Assembly (NCBI RefSeq): GCF_002312805.1
Contig: NZ_NMUA01000019.1
Span: forward strand, 1-64,000
DNA from: Sphingobium sp. D43FB
GTDB lineage: Bacteria > Pseudomonadota > Alphaproteobacteria > Sphingomonadales > Sphingomonadaceae
Direction: 5' to 3'
DNA length: 64,000 bases
Shown: positions 35,420 through 43,566 of the stretch, piece after piece
Layout of the letters: every line of letters starts with the position of its first letter
Numbering within the stretch: position 1 is the stretch's first letter
Notes under the pieces: generated by a model
The model's database searches: none
The model's input: only the letters and a program-made list of their open reading frames with translations
What the model was told of the DNA's origin: nothing
Made by a program: the position numbers and the translations under genes

Positions 35420-36189
35420 TGCCCAGCTCCCCGACGCACCACGACAAGCCGGGCCGTTTCGCCTGCATCGAGACGGCCCCGGTCCAGCGTGACTGAAAAA
35501 ATGCCGGCCCCAAGGGCGGGATCGACGAGCTGGCGCTCATCCAGCGTCACGGCTGCCGTGGTTCGCACATGATATTGGGATGCTGAAAGCCCGGCACCCT
35601 CGACGGCGATACGGCGTTGTTCGGTTATCGCCAGGCCCGGCAGCGCCGCAATGCCGACCGCGTCACCCGACGGCGCGACCTCGCTGAACGAGGCAGGGAT
35701 GCGATCGTCGAGCAGGGCCATGGTGATGGAGACAGCGCGATCTTCATCGGCGAGCGCAGCCATCAAGGCGCTATTGGCCTGGGCACGTTGCCGCGCGCCG
35801 GGCACAAGTATCACCGTCTGCGCGGGAATTTCCGCCGGTTCAGCATAGAGCGGGTAGGTCGCGCCGTTGCAGTGCACGAAAAACTCGGAAGGCTGCGTCA
35901 CATAGCTGCGCGTGATTTGCCCCGCATCGTCGATCTCGCGGACGAGGAACTTGATCCATGCGTCCGAACCGCCTTTTTCGACGGCAAGACCCTTCTCGGC
36001 CGAGAATTTGATATCCTCGATCTCGCCGCCCTCGCACACGACATGGTTGATGTCGCGGTTGGAGAGACGGATCCGACTGGTCTGGTCGGGCAGCGCATGG
36101 AGCGTCTGGCCTGAGGCCGGGATCGCCAGCAGCATGAACCCGGTTAGAGCGGCGCACGCTCCTATGCGCTGATTAGCGTGTTTCGACAT
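35416..36189 (-). CDS. traK: Conjugal transfer secretin-like protein TraK
   Basis: 257 residues with a signal peptide (LTGFMLLAIPASG). RIRLSNRDINHVVCEGGEIEDI and SEFFVHCNGATYPLYAEPAEIPAQTV are TraK/VirB9-like blocks. TraK is a periplasmic component of the outer core complex. Its start lies inside the 3' end of traE (17-base overlap) and its end overlaps traB. Confidence 0.92.
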   Translation of the reverse strand: MSKHANQRIGACAALTGFMLLAIPASGQTLHALPDQTSRIRLSNRDINHVVCEGGEIEDIKFSAEKGLAVEKGGSDAWIKFLVREIDDAGQITRSYVTQPSEFFVHCNGATYPLYAEPAEIPAQTVILVPGARQRAQANSALMAALADEDRAVSITMALLDDRIPASFSEVAPSGDAVGIAALPGLAITEQRRIAVEGAGLSASQYHVRTTAAVTLDERQLVDPALGAGIFSVTLDRGRLDAGETARLVVVRRGAGQ

Positions 36190-36808
36190 CGAACTGCTCC
36201 TCGGAAAGACGCGTCAGCCAGAAACGGCCATTTTCGATGCCGTAGCCGATGCGTAAAATGCCCCGGAATTTACGGATTACGCCGCCGATGACACGGACCT
36301 TCTCGACCGGGACGACGATCTCATGGGCGGTCCAGCGGACCGGCTGATCGTTGCGGATGTATGTGGCGATCGACAGCGTCGGGTTGTTCGCCAGTTCATC
36401 GAGCATAGCATTGAGGCTGTCGCGCATCGCGCCATAGGCGGACGGGTGGACGAGCCCTAACAGCTCCTGGAACTGCCGGTCGGCCGAGTAGGCCGACCAG
36501 GTGCCCGACAGCGCCACAATGTTGCGCGTCATGGCGACGATATAGGCTTCAGACGGTGTATTGCCCGAAACGTGAAGATCGCCGGTGGCGCCAAAGGGGA
36601 CGATCACGGTCCGGGCATTCTGGTTGGTCGTGTAGATGACCACGCCCAGCACGGCGGTGACGCCGAACATGCCCGCAATGGCGACCTTGAGCAGGCGGTT
36701 CTCCTCGAACAGGTTCGCCGAGCCCTGCAGGTAGCGATGGATGCCGTAGCTGGCCGGTTTGCCCAGCAGCGGATCCTCGTCCGTCTTTTTGTGCCCGAAC
36801 ATGCCCAT
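36173..36808 (-). CDS. traE: Conjugal transfer protein TraE (VirB5/TrbJ-region, VirB8-like)
   Basis: 211 residues from ATG 36808, five bases after the traL stop; the frame extends upstream only as a shadow of traL. A cytoplasmic head, one membrane segment (AIAGMFGVTAVLGVVIYTT) and a soluble domain (SEAYIVAMTRNIVALSGTWS, FQELLGLVHPSAYGAMRDSL) fit TraE. TraE is an inner-membrane pilus-assembly protein with a VirB8-like fold. The usual length is about 190-210. Confidence 0.93.
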   Translation of the reverse strand: MGMFGHKKTDEDPLLGKPASYGIHRYLQGSANLFEENRLLKVAIAGMFGVTAVLGVVIYTTNQNARTVIVPFGATGDLHVSGNTPSEAYIVAMTRNIVALSGTWSAYSADRQFQELLGLVHPSAYGAMRDSLNAMLDELANNPTLSIATYIRNDQPVRWTAHEIVVPVEKVRVIGGVIRKFRGILRIGYGIENGRFWLTRLSEEQFDVETR

Positions 36809-36813
36809 GGCGC

Positions 36814-37080
36814 TCACTCGAAGAAGCGGGTCTGGGTGGGACCCGGATAATAAGGAAAGGAAACAAGACCCCAGCGCCAGGCGAGATGGGGGAGATAGCC
36901 CCTGGGCTTGTTCCGCTTCCACGGGATGAAAAGGAGAAGGGCAGCGATCAGCGCCCAGCCGACAAGTCCGCCCACGATCGCGGCCACGAAAATGCTCGAG
37001 GTCGCGAGCAGAAACTCGTCCGATCCAAACCACAGGATCTGGACGGGCCGATGCAGATATTGCGGAAGGCGTTCGTCCAT
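36814..37080 (-). CDS. traL: Conjugal transfer protein TraL
   Basis: 88 residues from ATG 37080, preceded by GGAGAAGGG. YLHRPVQILWFGSDEFLLA, GLVGWALIAALLLFIPWKRNK and LAWRWGLVSFPYYPGPTQTRFFE are the short TraL family signature. It is an inner-membrane protein needed for F-pilus assembly (VirB3-like position). Confidence 0.93.
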   Translation of the reverse strand: MDERLPQYLHRPVQILWFGSDEFLLATSSIFVAAIVGGLVGWALIAALLLFIPWKRNKPRGYLPHLAWRWGLVSFPYYPGPTQTRFFE

Positions 37081-37209
37081 CTGCCCTTCTCCTCTTGGCT
37101 TCATGACACCTTCAAAGGTATCATTTTCCAGGAACCGACCATCGGTCCCCAGCCTGTTGCCGGTGGGGGAAGCGCCTGGTCAGCCAGGTGCCTGCCCCAC
37201 CTTCGCGTC

Positions 37210-37524
37210 TCAGATGACCATCCCGAAGGTCTGGAGAATGGAGTCGGCCTTGATGAGGCAGACGGCCGCGACGATGGTCGGGATGCCGATCATGATATTC
37301 GAGAAAAGGCGCGAGACGCCGAACAGGAAGGCAGCGACCCCGCCCACAAATCCCATCGGACCTTTCACGCCCTGGTTCACGACGATATCGTATATGTCGT
37401 AACCAAGATCGCCCTGGGCGGGTGCCGAGAAGGCATGAACCGGGCCACCGACCAGGGCCATCGCGCCTAAAGGGAGGCCGACATTGGCCACCGCCAGGAC
37501 CTTGTTGCCAAATTTGTGCATCAT
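37210..37524 (-). CDS. traA: F-type pilin precursor TraA
   Basis: 104 residues from ATG 37524, with GGAG eight bases upstream; ATG 37614 or 37644 would add an N-terminal leader of 30-40 residues in the same frame. A hydrophobic leader ends near GGPVHAFSA. The mature part (QGDLGYDIYDIVVNQGVKGP) is followed by two hydrophobic helices (GFVGGVAAFLFGVSRL and IMIGIPTIVAAVCLI), the two-helix layout of conjugative pilins. It sits just upstream of traL-traE-traK-traB, as in F. It is the structural subunit of the pilus. Similarity to F pilin itself is low by eye. Confidence 0.8.
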   Translation of the reverse strand: MMHKFGNKVLAVANVGLPLGAMALVGGPVHAFSAPAQGDLGYDIYDIVVNQGVKGPMGFVGGVAAFLFGVSRLFSNIMIGIPTIVAAVCLIKADSILQTFGMVI

Positions 37525-37530
37525 AGCATT

Positions 37531-37545
37531 GCTCCAAAAAGGAGC
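37531..37545 (-). promoter_or_regulatory. Hairpin covering the traA ribosome site
   Basis: In the traA transcript GCTCC, five U and GGAGC form a 5-bp hairpin whose 3' arm contains the GGAG ribosome site of the pilin gene. Closing would hide the site, so this could tune pilin translation. The stem is short and the role is inferred. Confidence 0.35.
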
Positions 37546-37720
37546 CGTCCAACCAAAGCCTGCCGGCATCGAAGGAAGATCGGTGTCGGCCGGGGCGTCG
37601 GTGGACGGCTCCATGAGCCCGCCGCCGCCGGCATCCTGGTTCATCCGCACAGGCCAGTTGGGGCCGGGCCGGATGCCATCCGGGAAAAAGTTTTGCTTTG
37701 CCGCGTTGGCGCGCACCCGT

Positions 37721-38527
37721 TCAGCGCCGCGCATCGGACGCTGCCTTTGCAAGCGCAGGCTTTGCGTGCCGATCGAGGAACGCCTCGAGTTCGGCCTGCT
37801 GAAAGCCCGATATGAGCTTGCCGTCGGCGATCAGCGTCGGCGTTCCTGAAACGCCTACTTTGGCGACCAGTTCAGCGTCCTCCGCAACCTTGGCACGGCC
37901 CTCCGCGCATTGGCGCAGGACAGGCGGTGTCTGGCCGGAATAGGCCGCCCGGAAGGCCGCCTCGCGATCTGTCGAGCATAGGATATGCTCGGCCTTGGCG
38001 GCAGCGGTCGGATGGATGCCGCTCACGAAGAAGATGAGACGCCTTACCGGCTTGCCCTCGGCGGCTTTGGCGCTCCAGAAGCGATCGAGCGTCTGGCAGT
38101 AGGGACAATCCGGGTCGGTGAATTCGATGACCGTTGGCGCATCTGCAGGGCCGATCGCCAGTGCCTTGGCAGGGTCGATGGCTTTAAGGCGGCGCGTGGC
38201 ACCCTGTTCCTGCGCCAGCGCGGTCAGGTTGACGCCGTTGCGGTCATAGACGGTGGCGAACAAAAGATGCTCACTTTGCGGCGCATAGTAGATGATGCGG
38301 CCTCTGGCGCTTGCCTGATACAACTGGCCCGTGACGGGAGCCACGGCAAAATCCTCGAACTGAAGATTCGTAAAGGTCTGATGGAGCTTCGCCTCGGCTT
38401 CTGATGCGGCTGCCCTTAGTATCGCAGCCTCATCGGCTGGGTCTGCGATTGCTAGGCTGGGCGATACGGCCAATGCGGCTCCTGCGAGCAAAGCGAACAG
38501 CGACAGCGGGTGAGATGTGACCGTCAT
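37721..38527 (-). CDS. DsbC-like thiol:disulfide isomerase
   Basis: 268 residues with a signal peptide (LFALLAGAALAVSPSLAIA). An N-terminal dimerisation-like region (YQASARGRIIYYAPQSEHLLFATVYDR in part) is followed by a thioredoxin domain with DPDCPYCQTLDRF (CPYC) and the cis-Pro loop VSGTPTLI. This layout is that of DsbC/TrbB-type periplasmic isomerases, which correct disulfides in Cys-rich transfer proteins such as TraN, TraU and TraH. Its start overlaps the end of the preceding small gene (ATGA). Confidence 0.88.
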   Translation of the reverse strand: MTVTSHPLSLFALLAGAALAVSPSLAIADPADEAAILRAAASEAEAKLHQTFTNLQFEDFAVAPVTGQLYQASARGRIIYYAPQSEHLLFATVYDRNGVNLTALAQEQGATRRLKAIDPAKALAIGPADAPTVIEFTDPDCPYCQTLDRFWSAKAAEGKPVRRLIFFVSGIHPTAAAKAEHILCSTDREAAFRAAYSGQTPPVLRQCAEGRAKVAEDAELVAKVGVSGTPTLIADGKLISGFQQAELEAFLDRHAKPALAKAASDARR

Positions 38528-38805
38528 GGGCGTTGCTCCGGTTTCCTGGAATTGAGCGAGAAAAGCGCGGCGTCAATGCCGATGGATCGTCCGATCGGCA
38601 CCGTTGTCGGCCGGGCCAATTGCCGCCGCGGCGTGGCTGCTATGATCGCATAGTCGCCGCCGACGTTGCGGATGACGCGTGTCGCCCTGTCTACGGCGCG
38701 GGTTGATCGGACGAAGGCCTCTTGTTTTGGAGCCGCAATGGAGGGCATAGTGACGGCCATAAGAATGACGAAGGTCGGTGGCCTGTATGGGAATCCGCTG
38801 GCCAT
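38524..38805 (-). CDS. Small secreted hypothetical protein, first gene of tra operon
   Basis: 93 residues from ATG 38805, six bases after GGAGG. A short hydrophobic leader (FVILMAVTMPSIAA) predicts export; the mature part is basic, with NVGGDYAIIAATPRRQLARP. No family is recognised. It ends in an ATGA overlap with the dsbC-like gene, so it is the promoter-proximal gene of the reverse operon visible here. Confidence 0.65.
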   Translation of the reverse strand: MASGFPYRPPTFVILMAVTMPSIAAPKQEAFVRSTRAVDRATRVIRNVGGDYAIIAATPRRQLARPTTVPIGRSIGIDAALFSLNSRKPEQRP

Positions 38806-38957
38806 GGTTCATACCTCCTTGGACTAGAGCGGCCATTGGCCGCCTGGATGAAGGGACTGTGTGACCGGGGAGCTTCGTTCGTTCGGGTAGACTTGCCATC
38901 ACCGGTCCGTTGAAATGGATCGTTGTCCAAGCTTCCCCAGCCCTGCAATGGCCAGGG

Positions 38958-39060
38958 CAATGTCGTGCCGGTGCAGGGTAGTGACGTGCCGCTGGAAGGC
39001 AGTGAGATGCCGCGATCAGGCAACATCATGCCGAATGGGCACGTCAGTGCCGATGGGCCG
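38958..39060. repeat. Degenerate 21-bp tandem repeats upstream of tra operon
   Basis: Four 21-bp units (38958-38978, 38979-38999, 39000-39020, 39021-39041) and a partial fifth share TGCCG in the middle and a GG near the end. They lie in the 360-bp region between the reverse tra operon and a forward gene. This is a plausible array of regulator-binding sites (iteron-like). On the reverse strand they could also read as seven-residue repeats of the type LPxxGTS, in a frame that runs into the first tra gene. The repeats are seen; both roles are inferred. I find no gene in 38806-39165. Confidence 0.55.
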
Positions 39061-39165
39061 TTCACAATGCTTTGATCCCACGCTGCTCCCACGGCTGGGC
39101 ACGGCGTATTTTCAACGGGCATGCGGGCTCGATTCGTTGGGCCACCGCGGGGAAAGGAGGCATCT

Positions 39166-39579
39166 ATGGCCGCGCAGGCGACACGAAGTTACAGGCTGAC
39201 AATGTCCGAGTGCGGGCTAAGCCTTTTCTTGCAGTGTCATTCACGGTTCTGCACCGCCGCCCATGATCTTTTGTCGTACGGCAATACCTTGCATGCGGCC
39301 GTCACGCTGCTAGCCGCTCGGGACCTTGACGAAATGGTTGCCGACCTTGCCGATCCCGATATTGCGCGCCTTTCGGGGACTATGCAGCATTATGTAGGGG
39401 CACCGCAGGAGCTGGGAAGCTTGGCCCGAGAAATCAGAGAGAAGGTCTCGCGGGCCGGTGCTATATATGCGCCGCCTCTCAGCACCGTGTATGTCGCAGC
39501 CGTAAGTCATATGAGCGTCGCCAGCGAAAGGGATATGCGTCGCCTATGTGCGCTGTTGCGCCGGCCTCAATCAGCATGA
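39166..39579 (+). CDS. Hypothetical protein
   Basis: 137 residues from ATG 39166, preceded by an excellent GGAAAGGAGG site. The sequence is helical (LSFLFLQCH-like start ECGLSLFLQCHSRFC, then LHAAVTLLAARDLDEMVADL and ELGSLAREIREKVSRAG) with no membrane segment. No family is recognised. It is divergent from the tra operon across the 21-bp repeats and upstream of two regulators, so a role in transfer or locus control is possible but not shown. Confidence 0.65.
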   Translation: MAAQATRSYRLTMSECGLSLFLQCHSRFCTAAHDLLSYGNTLHAAVTLLAARDLDEMVADLADPDIARLSGTMQHYVGAPQELGSLAREIREKVSRAGAIYAPPLSTVYVAAVSHMSVASERDMRRLCALLRRPQSA

Positions 39580-39738
39580 AAAAGGATGACTGTTCATTCG
39601 TGATACCTGGAATGACAGGAGAAAATTCGTCTCAGATTGAGAACGATAGCCTTTGACCGCATGAGCAAAATGCATAGCCTATCGTAATCGGGTAAGTGCC
39701 ATTGGGAGTTTCGAGACAATGTCCGGGGGTGCCTGTAC

Positions 39739-40152
39739 ATGCAGACTCGAAAACTTCAGACCAAGGATGACGGGCTGGTTCTCTCCACGATCAAGGAGAT
39801 TTCCGGCAAGCGCATCGAAGAGCGCCGCCGACGTGACCGGATCACTCAGCCCCAGCTGGCACGCGCCGCCGGGGTTAGTGTTAGATGGTTGCGGGAGATT
39901 GAGGCGGGCAATCCAAAATCCAAGCTGGACGAGCATTTGGCATGTGCACACCGGCTGGGGCTATCGACGGCTCATATCATGATCCCGCTTCTTCTCATGG
40001 AGCGAAAAATGTCGATCCCCCAGGAACTGCTTCTCGACGAGGACCTGTCCGAGCTGGAGGATCGCTGCATCGCTCTCATTTATGAACATTCGTCCAGCAC
40101 GATCAGCAGGCGCAGAGCCTCCTTTTTTACAGATGCGGGCGATCAGGAATAA
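39739..40152 (+). CDS. XRE-like helix-turn-helix regulator
   Basis: 137 residues from ATG 39739, preceded by GGGGGT. RIEERRRRDRITQPQLARAA followed by GVSVRWLREIEAGNPKSKLD (about residues 25-64) is a Cro/C1-type helix-turn-helix; the C-terminal part (LLLDEDLSELEDRCIALIYEH) is an acidic helix. It is 14 bases upstream of the GntR gene and in the same direction as the lasso genes, so it may regulate the lasso locus or the neighbouring transfer genes. Confidence 0.8.
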   Translation: MQTRKLQTKDDGLVLSTIKEISGKRIEERRRRDRITQPQLARAAGVSVRWLREIEAGNPKSKLDEHLACAHRLGLSTAHIMIPLLLMERKMSIPQELLLDEDLSELEDRCIALIYEHSSSTISRRRASFFTDAGDQE

Positions 40153-40166
40153 GGGCTTGTCGCGCA

Positions 40167-40817
40167 ATGTCTGCCGAACCGATCACCGCCGATCGCATTT
40201 ACCGGCGGCTCAAGCAGGATATTCTGGACGGTATATTGAGACCAGGCGCGCCGCTTGTCGTGCAGGCGCTCGCCGATCATTATGGTGTCAGTATATCACC
40301 CGTACGCGATAGCGCCCACCAACTCGTTGGTGAGCAAATCCTGGTATCGAACCAGGGCGGCGGTTTTGTTGTGCCGCCTGTTACTGCCGATATGCTGCGG
40401 GATCTCTACACCTGGCACGGATATCTGGTGCGACATGCGCTCAAGGCCAAGGCGCCATTCCAAGGTGATCTCGAACCTATCAAGGCGCTCGACCGGCATG
40501 GGCCCTTTCATCCCCGCGAATTACGTGATGCGGCCAATAGCCTGTTTTCCTTTATCGGAAGCCGACCCAAAAATGCGGTCCATGCACGCGCAATCATCAT
40601 GGCAGGTGACAGATTGGCTATCGCGAGACTCCACGAGCCGCTTGTCTTCGACAACGTCCAAGAAGAACTGCTGTCGATCTGGAACCTGACAGAGATCGGT
40701 CGCGATGCGGCCGTCCGGGAGGCAATCTGGGCCTATCACCGACGCAGAATAAGGCGGGCTTCGATTGTCGCTCATCAGATCCTATCGAATATATCCAGTT
40801 TTAACACGCCGAAATGA
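40167..40817 (+). CDS. GntR-family transcriptional regulator
   Basis: 216 residues. The N-terminal winged helix (ADRIYRRLKQDILDGILRPG then LADHYGVSISPVRDSAHQLV) is a clear GntR domain. The C-terminal about 140 residues are helical and could be an FCD-like effector domain (LYTWHGYLVRHALKAKAP, ARAIIMAGDRLAIARL). Regulators of this type bind a small ligand and operator DNA as dimers. It lies 160 bases upstream of the lasso precursor gene and is its most likely controller; related regulators are found beside other sphingomonad lasso loci as I recall. Confidence 0.85.
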   Translation: MSAEPITADRIYRRLKQDILDGILRPGAPLVVQALADHYGVSISPVRDSAHQLVGEQILVSNQGGGFVVPPVTADMLRDLYTWHGYLVRHALKAKAPFQGDLEPIKALDRHGPFHPRELRDAANSLFSFIGSRPKNAVHARAIIMAGDRLAIARLHEPLVFDNVQEELLSIWNLTEIGRDAAVREAIWAYHRRRIRRASIVAHQILSNISSFNTPK

Positions 40818-40917
40818 AATTAGATTTCCCAAATATGCAGTACAGCTTGTTCGCGCAGGCCAGCCACCAACAGATTAGCGCGCATATTGAGAGCTTATAA
40901 GATCGCCAATATGTTGA

Positions 40918-40947
40918 GCTGCCACCTAAACTTCTCGTCGCTGCCAC
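40918..40947. promoter_or_regulatory. Direct repeats GCTGCCAC, candidate operator
   Basis: GCTGCCAC occurs at 40918-40925 and 40940-40947, 22 bp apart, about two helical turns, in the 160-bp leader of the lasso precursor gene. This could be a binding site for the upstream GntR or XRE regulator. Only the repeat is observed. Confidence 0.3.
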
Positions 40948-40977
40948 TTGGTAGCTTTTTTGAAGATGGAGGTTGTT

Positions 40978-41109
40978 ATGGAACATCTGGAAAATATCGA
41001 AGGTGACATGATCGATCTGGGCGGCGCGAGCGCCGAAACGCAGGGCATTGGCCTGGTCGATCAGGACAATCCCGCTGGTCAGCAGCAGACCGGCATTCTC
41101 GACGAATAA
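40978..41109 (+). CDS. Lasso peptide precursor
   Basis: 43 residues from ATG 40978, five bases after GGAGG; too short to stand out by length. The leader is 22 residues with the motif IDLGGASAETQ, and Thr at position -2 is the hallmark of proteobacterial lasso leaders. Cleavage after ETQ gives a 21-residue core starting with Gly. The segment GIGLVDQD places Asp at core position 8, giving an 8-residue G1-D8 macrolactam ring. The tail is NPAGQQQTGILDE, polar and without aromatic residues. The B and C enzymes follow directly. The precursor identity is strongly supported by context; the plug residues and bioactivity are unknown. Confidence 0.9.
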   Translation: MEHLENIEGDMIDLGGASAETQGIGLVDQDNPAGQQQTGILDE

Positions 41110-41115
41110 TCGGTC

Positions 41116-41145
41116 GACCCGGCGCGCGTTTCAGCGCGCCGGGTC
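41116..41145 (+). terminator. Strong hairpin between lasso A and B genes
   Basis: GACCCGGCGCGC (41116-41127) pairs perfectly with 41134-41145 around a 6-base loop, six bases after the precursor stop. No U-run follows. It may be a partial terminator or an RNA-stabilising stem that raises precursor mRNA over enzyme mRNA, as proposed for other lasso operons. Confidence 0.75.
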
Positions 41146-41176
41146 ATATTCAAGAATTTTACGGGAGCTTTGCCCC

Positions 41177-41842
41177 ATGCTGGTCATGCTGCGGCCGGGC
41201 CTTGCCTATTGTGTGACCGAAGGGCAGGCCGTCTTCCTCGATCTCACGGCCGATCGCTATTTTGCTCTGAGTCCTGCAAAGACTGCCGCCTTTTCAGATT
41301 GCCTCATCGAGGATCATAGCCCCGAGGCGAAACCGGCTTTGCGCTATTTCATAGACGCCGGGATATTGGTCATCGGCGTTGCGGACGCAACAGGCCGGGC
41401 GTTGCCAAATATTCAGTTGCCAGCGCGTGACGCGCCTCTTCTGCCGGACGTCTCGGTCCGCCGACAAACCTTGGTGCGGGCGATGGCTATTTTGCTCGCC
41501 ACGCGTTTCAAGCAGATATATCGCCCGAAGGCATTGTTCGCGTTCGGGCTTGAAGCGCGCTGGTGGAAATTGGGGGCGAACGTTTCTGGCCGAGGCCGTC
41601 TTGGTGATCTGCTTGAGGCCATGTCGTACGCGGAGCGGCTGCTGCCGCTCCGGCTGAACTGCGTTAGCCGCACACGAGCACTCAAATATTTTCTGGCGTG
41701 TTATGGCGTGGATACCGACATGATTGTCGGGGTGAGGCTTCATCCATTCTCGGCGCATTGCTGGCTTCAGGTCGACGACATCGTGCTGAACGACACGCTG
41801 GAGGGCATCGCCCCTTATACGGTGATCAGAGGCATCAAATGA
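41177..41842 (+). CDS. Lasso peptide protease B (fused B1-B2)
   Basis: 221 residues from ATG 41177, eight bases after GGGAG. The N-terminal about 80 residues (GLAYCVTEGQAVFLDLTADRY) form a PqqD-like RRE domain that binds the leader. The C-terminal part is the transglutaminase-like Cys protease: Cys in LRLNCVSRTRAL, His in FSAHCWLQVDD and a following Asp. It removes the leader after the conserved Thr-x. Both functions on one chain is the fused B form, unlike split B1/B2 systems. The stop overlaps the cyclase start (ATGA). Confidence 0.92.
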   Translation: MLVMLRPGLAYCVTEGQAVFLDLTADRYFALSPAKTAAFSDCLIEDHSPEAKPALRYFIDAGILVIGVADATGRALPNIQLPARDAPLLPDVSVRRQTLVRAMAILLATRFKQIYRPKALFAFGLEARWWKLGANVSGRGRLGDLLEAMSYAERLLPLRLNCVSRTRALKYFLACYGVDTDMIVGVRLHPFSAHCWLQVDDIVLNDTLEGIAPYTVIRGIK

Positions 41843-43566
41843 GCAGCTTCTATTCTTTCGCGATCGACATTCGGCCTGCGGCTTCGAGTTTTCCTGGTCC
41901 CGTGGAGAGTGGGGTGGGGAATGCAGAGACGCCGGTCTCCCTGAGGAGCGTGTCCAGCGACCTTGATCGCTATGAAGCCGTCGACGATCGCGGCCGCCAT
42001 TTGCTGTTATTGGGCAATCTATTCGACAGGACCGCAAATCAAATTGTGTCGCCGAGCGATTTCTCGCAGATTCTACGGGAGCAGGATCCGATCCAGGCGC
42101 TGCTCGTGGACTATTGGGGGCGGTATGTCGCTGTCCTTCACCATGCCCCGACTGGACATGTTGAACTGGTCCGAGATCCGTCTGGCCAAGTCCCATGCTA
42201 TTATCGCCAGGATATCGGTCAGCTTCACGTCGCGCATGACGCAGATCGGCTGTTCGTTGAGACTGGGGTGCCCGATCCCGACTGGTCCATCCTGGCAAGG
42301 CATCTGCGCAATCCCATGGTACGAACGAACGATACCTGTCTTCACAGCGTGTCTGAGCTTTTGCCGGGTTTGTGCGTCACATGGTCGGCTGATAGGCTGA
42401 CATGCAAGCCAAGGTGGATTCCGCAGATTGAAGCAAATCTGATCGAAAAGCCTGTCGAGGCTATTGCGGATCGACTGAAGCGCGAGATCGAAAATGCAAC
42501 TACCGCCTGGGCGCGGCGCTTTCCTCGCCCTTTACTGGGTCTGTCTGGAGGTCTGGATTCCTCGGTCATTGCTGCGTCGCTCAGGGCACACAAGTCGGAT
42601 GTGAACTGTTTGAATGCCGTCTTTGGCACAGGGAGGGGAGATGAGAGAAGCTATGCGGCGGCGGTCGCTGGCATGTACGGTTTCCCCCTCCATCAAGTAT
42701 TGCTCAAGGTTCATGACATTGATTACAGCAGATCGCTGGCCTCGGCCAAGCCGAGACCGTTATCGAGCGCTTTCACGCAGGCAATCGACAGAGCCTCCGC
42801 CGACGTCGCCGACGCCTGCTTAGCGGACGCCCATTTCAGCGGGGGAGGCGGTGACAATCTCTTCGCCTTCATCCACTCTTCCTATCCCGCGACCGACTGT
42901 CTACTGGATACCGGCTTCGGGGCGAAATATCGGTCAACCATATCCAACCTGACGCGGATGACCGGCTGCGACATGTGGCAGATATTGGTGCGATCAATCA
43001 GACACGGGGTCTTTGCGCATCGCCCGTTTGCCCACAGGGTGGACGTGCGATTTCTAGGCGAGCAGAATGCCGACGCCTTGCCCGTTCATCCGTGGATCGA
43101 GCGCGGCGGCAAGCGGCGTCCGGGAAAGCGTCAACATATCGCGGCGACGCTGGAGGCCATTCATTTCACCGAGTTTCTCAACATCGGCGGGCGCCCCACT
43201 ATTTATCCGCTGCTCTCCCAACCACTGATGGAATATTGCCTTTCCATCCCGGTTTGGCGCTGGTCGGACAAAGGCGTTGATCGGTCGCTCGTGCGTGAGG
43301 CTTTCCGCCGAATGTTGCCAGATGAAATCATAGCGCGCCGGACAAAAGGATCATTCGGCCAGCTTTTCGAAGCGGGCTTCATGCGTAACATCGGTGTCAC
43401 CAGGTCCATGCTCGCGGATGGCCAACTCGCGGCCCAAGGCCTTCTGGATCGTGCGGCATGCCTCGATGCCCTGAGCAGACCGGAGAAATTGCGTCCGGAG
43501 GTCATGAGCCGTCTCGCGCTTTTTGTGGATGCGGAGGCGTGGCTGGCGGGGCGAAGCGCCCGTTAA
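41839..43566 (+). CDS. Lasso cyclase C (asparagine synthetase-like)
   Basis: 575 residues from ATG 41839. An N-terminal glutamine-amidotransferase-like region (DYWGRYVAVLHH, LVRDPSGQVPCYY) lacks the catalytic N-terminal Cys, as in lasso cyclases. The C-terminal synthetase domain has the ATP-binding PLLGLSGGLDSSVIAASL loop and HFSGGGGDNLF. It adenylates the ring acceptor side chain (predicted Asp8) and closes the amide with Gly1. Its last 65 bases overlap the end of the opposing isopeptidase gene. Confidence 0.93.
   Translation: MSSFYSFAIDIRPAASSFPGPVESGVGNAETPVSLRSVSSDLDRYEAVDDRGRHLLLLGNLFDRTANQIVSPSDFSQILREQDPIQALLVDYWGRYVAVLHHAPTGHVELVRDPSGQVPCYYRQDIGQLHVAHDADRLFVETGVPDPDWSILARHLRNPMVRTNDTCLHSVSELLPGLCVTWSADRLTCKPRWIPQIEANLIEKPVEAIADRLKREIENATTAWARRFPRPLLGLSGGLDSSVIAASLRAHKSDVNCLNAVFGTGRGDERSYAAAVAGMYGFPLHQVLLKVHDIDYSRSLASAKPRPLSSAFTQAIDRASADVADACLADAHFSGGGGDNLFAFIHSSYPATDCLLDTGFGAKYRSTISNLTRMTGCDMWQILVRSIRHGVFAHRPFAHRVDVRFLGEQNADALPVHPWIERGGKRRPGKRQHIAATLEAIHFTEFLNIGGRPTIYPLLSQPLMEYCLSIPVWRWSDKGVDRSLVREAFRRMLPDEIIARRTKGSFGQLFEAGFMRNIGVTRSMLADGQLAAQGLLDRAACLDALSRPEKLRPEVMSRLALFVDAEAWLAGRSAR

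Noticed and set aside
38958..39060. Possible CRISPR array
   Set aside because: Units are contiguous and degenerate with no unique spacers, and no cas genes are present.
38691..39122. Reverse frame carrying seven-residue repeats of the LPxxGTS type
   Set aside because: It runs into the first tra gene in another register and has no ribosome site; the DNA-level repeat explanation is simpler, though not proven.
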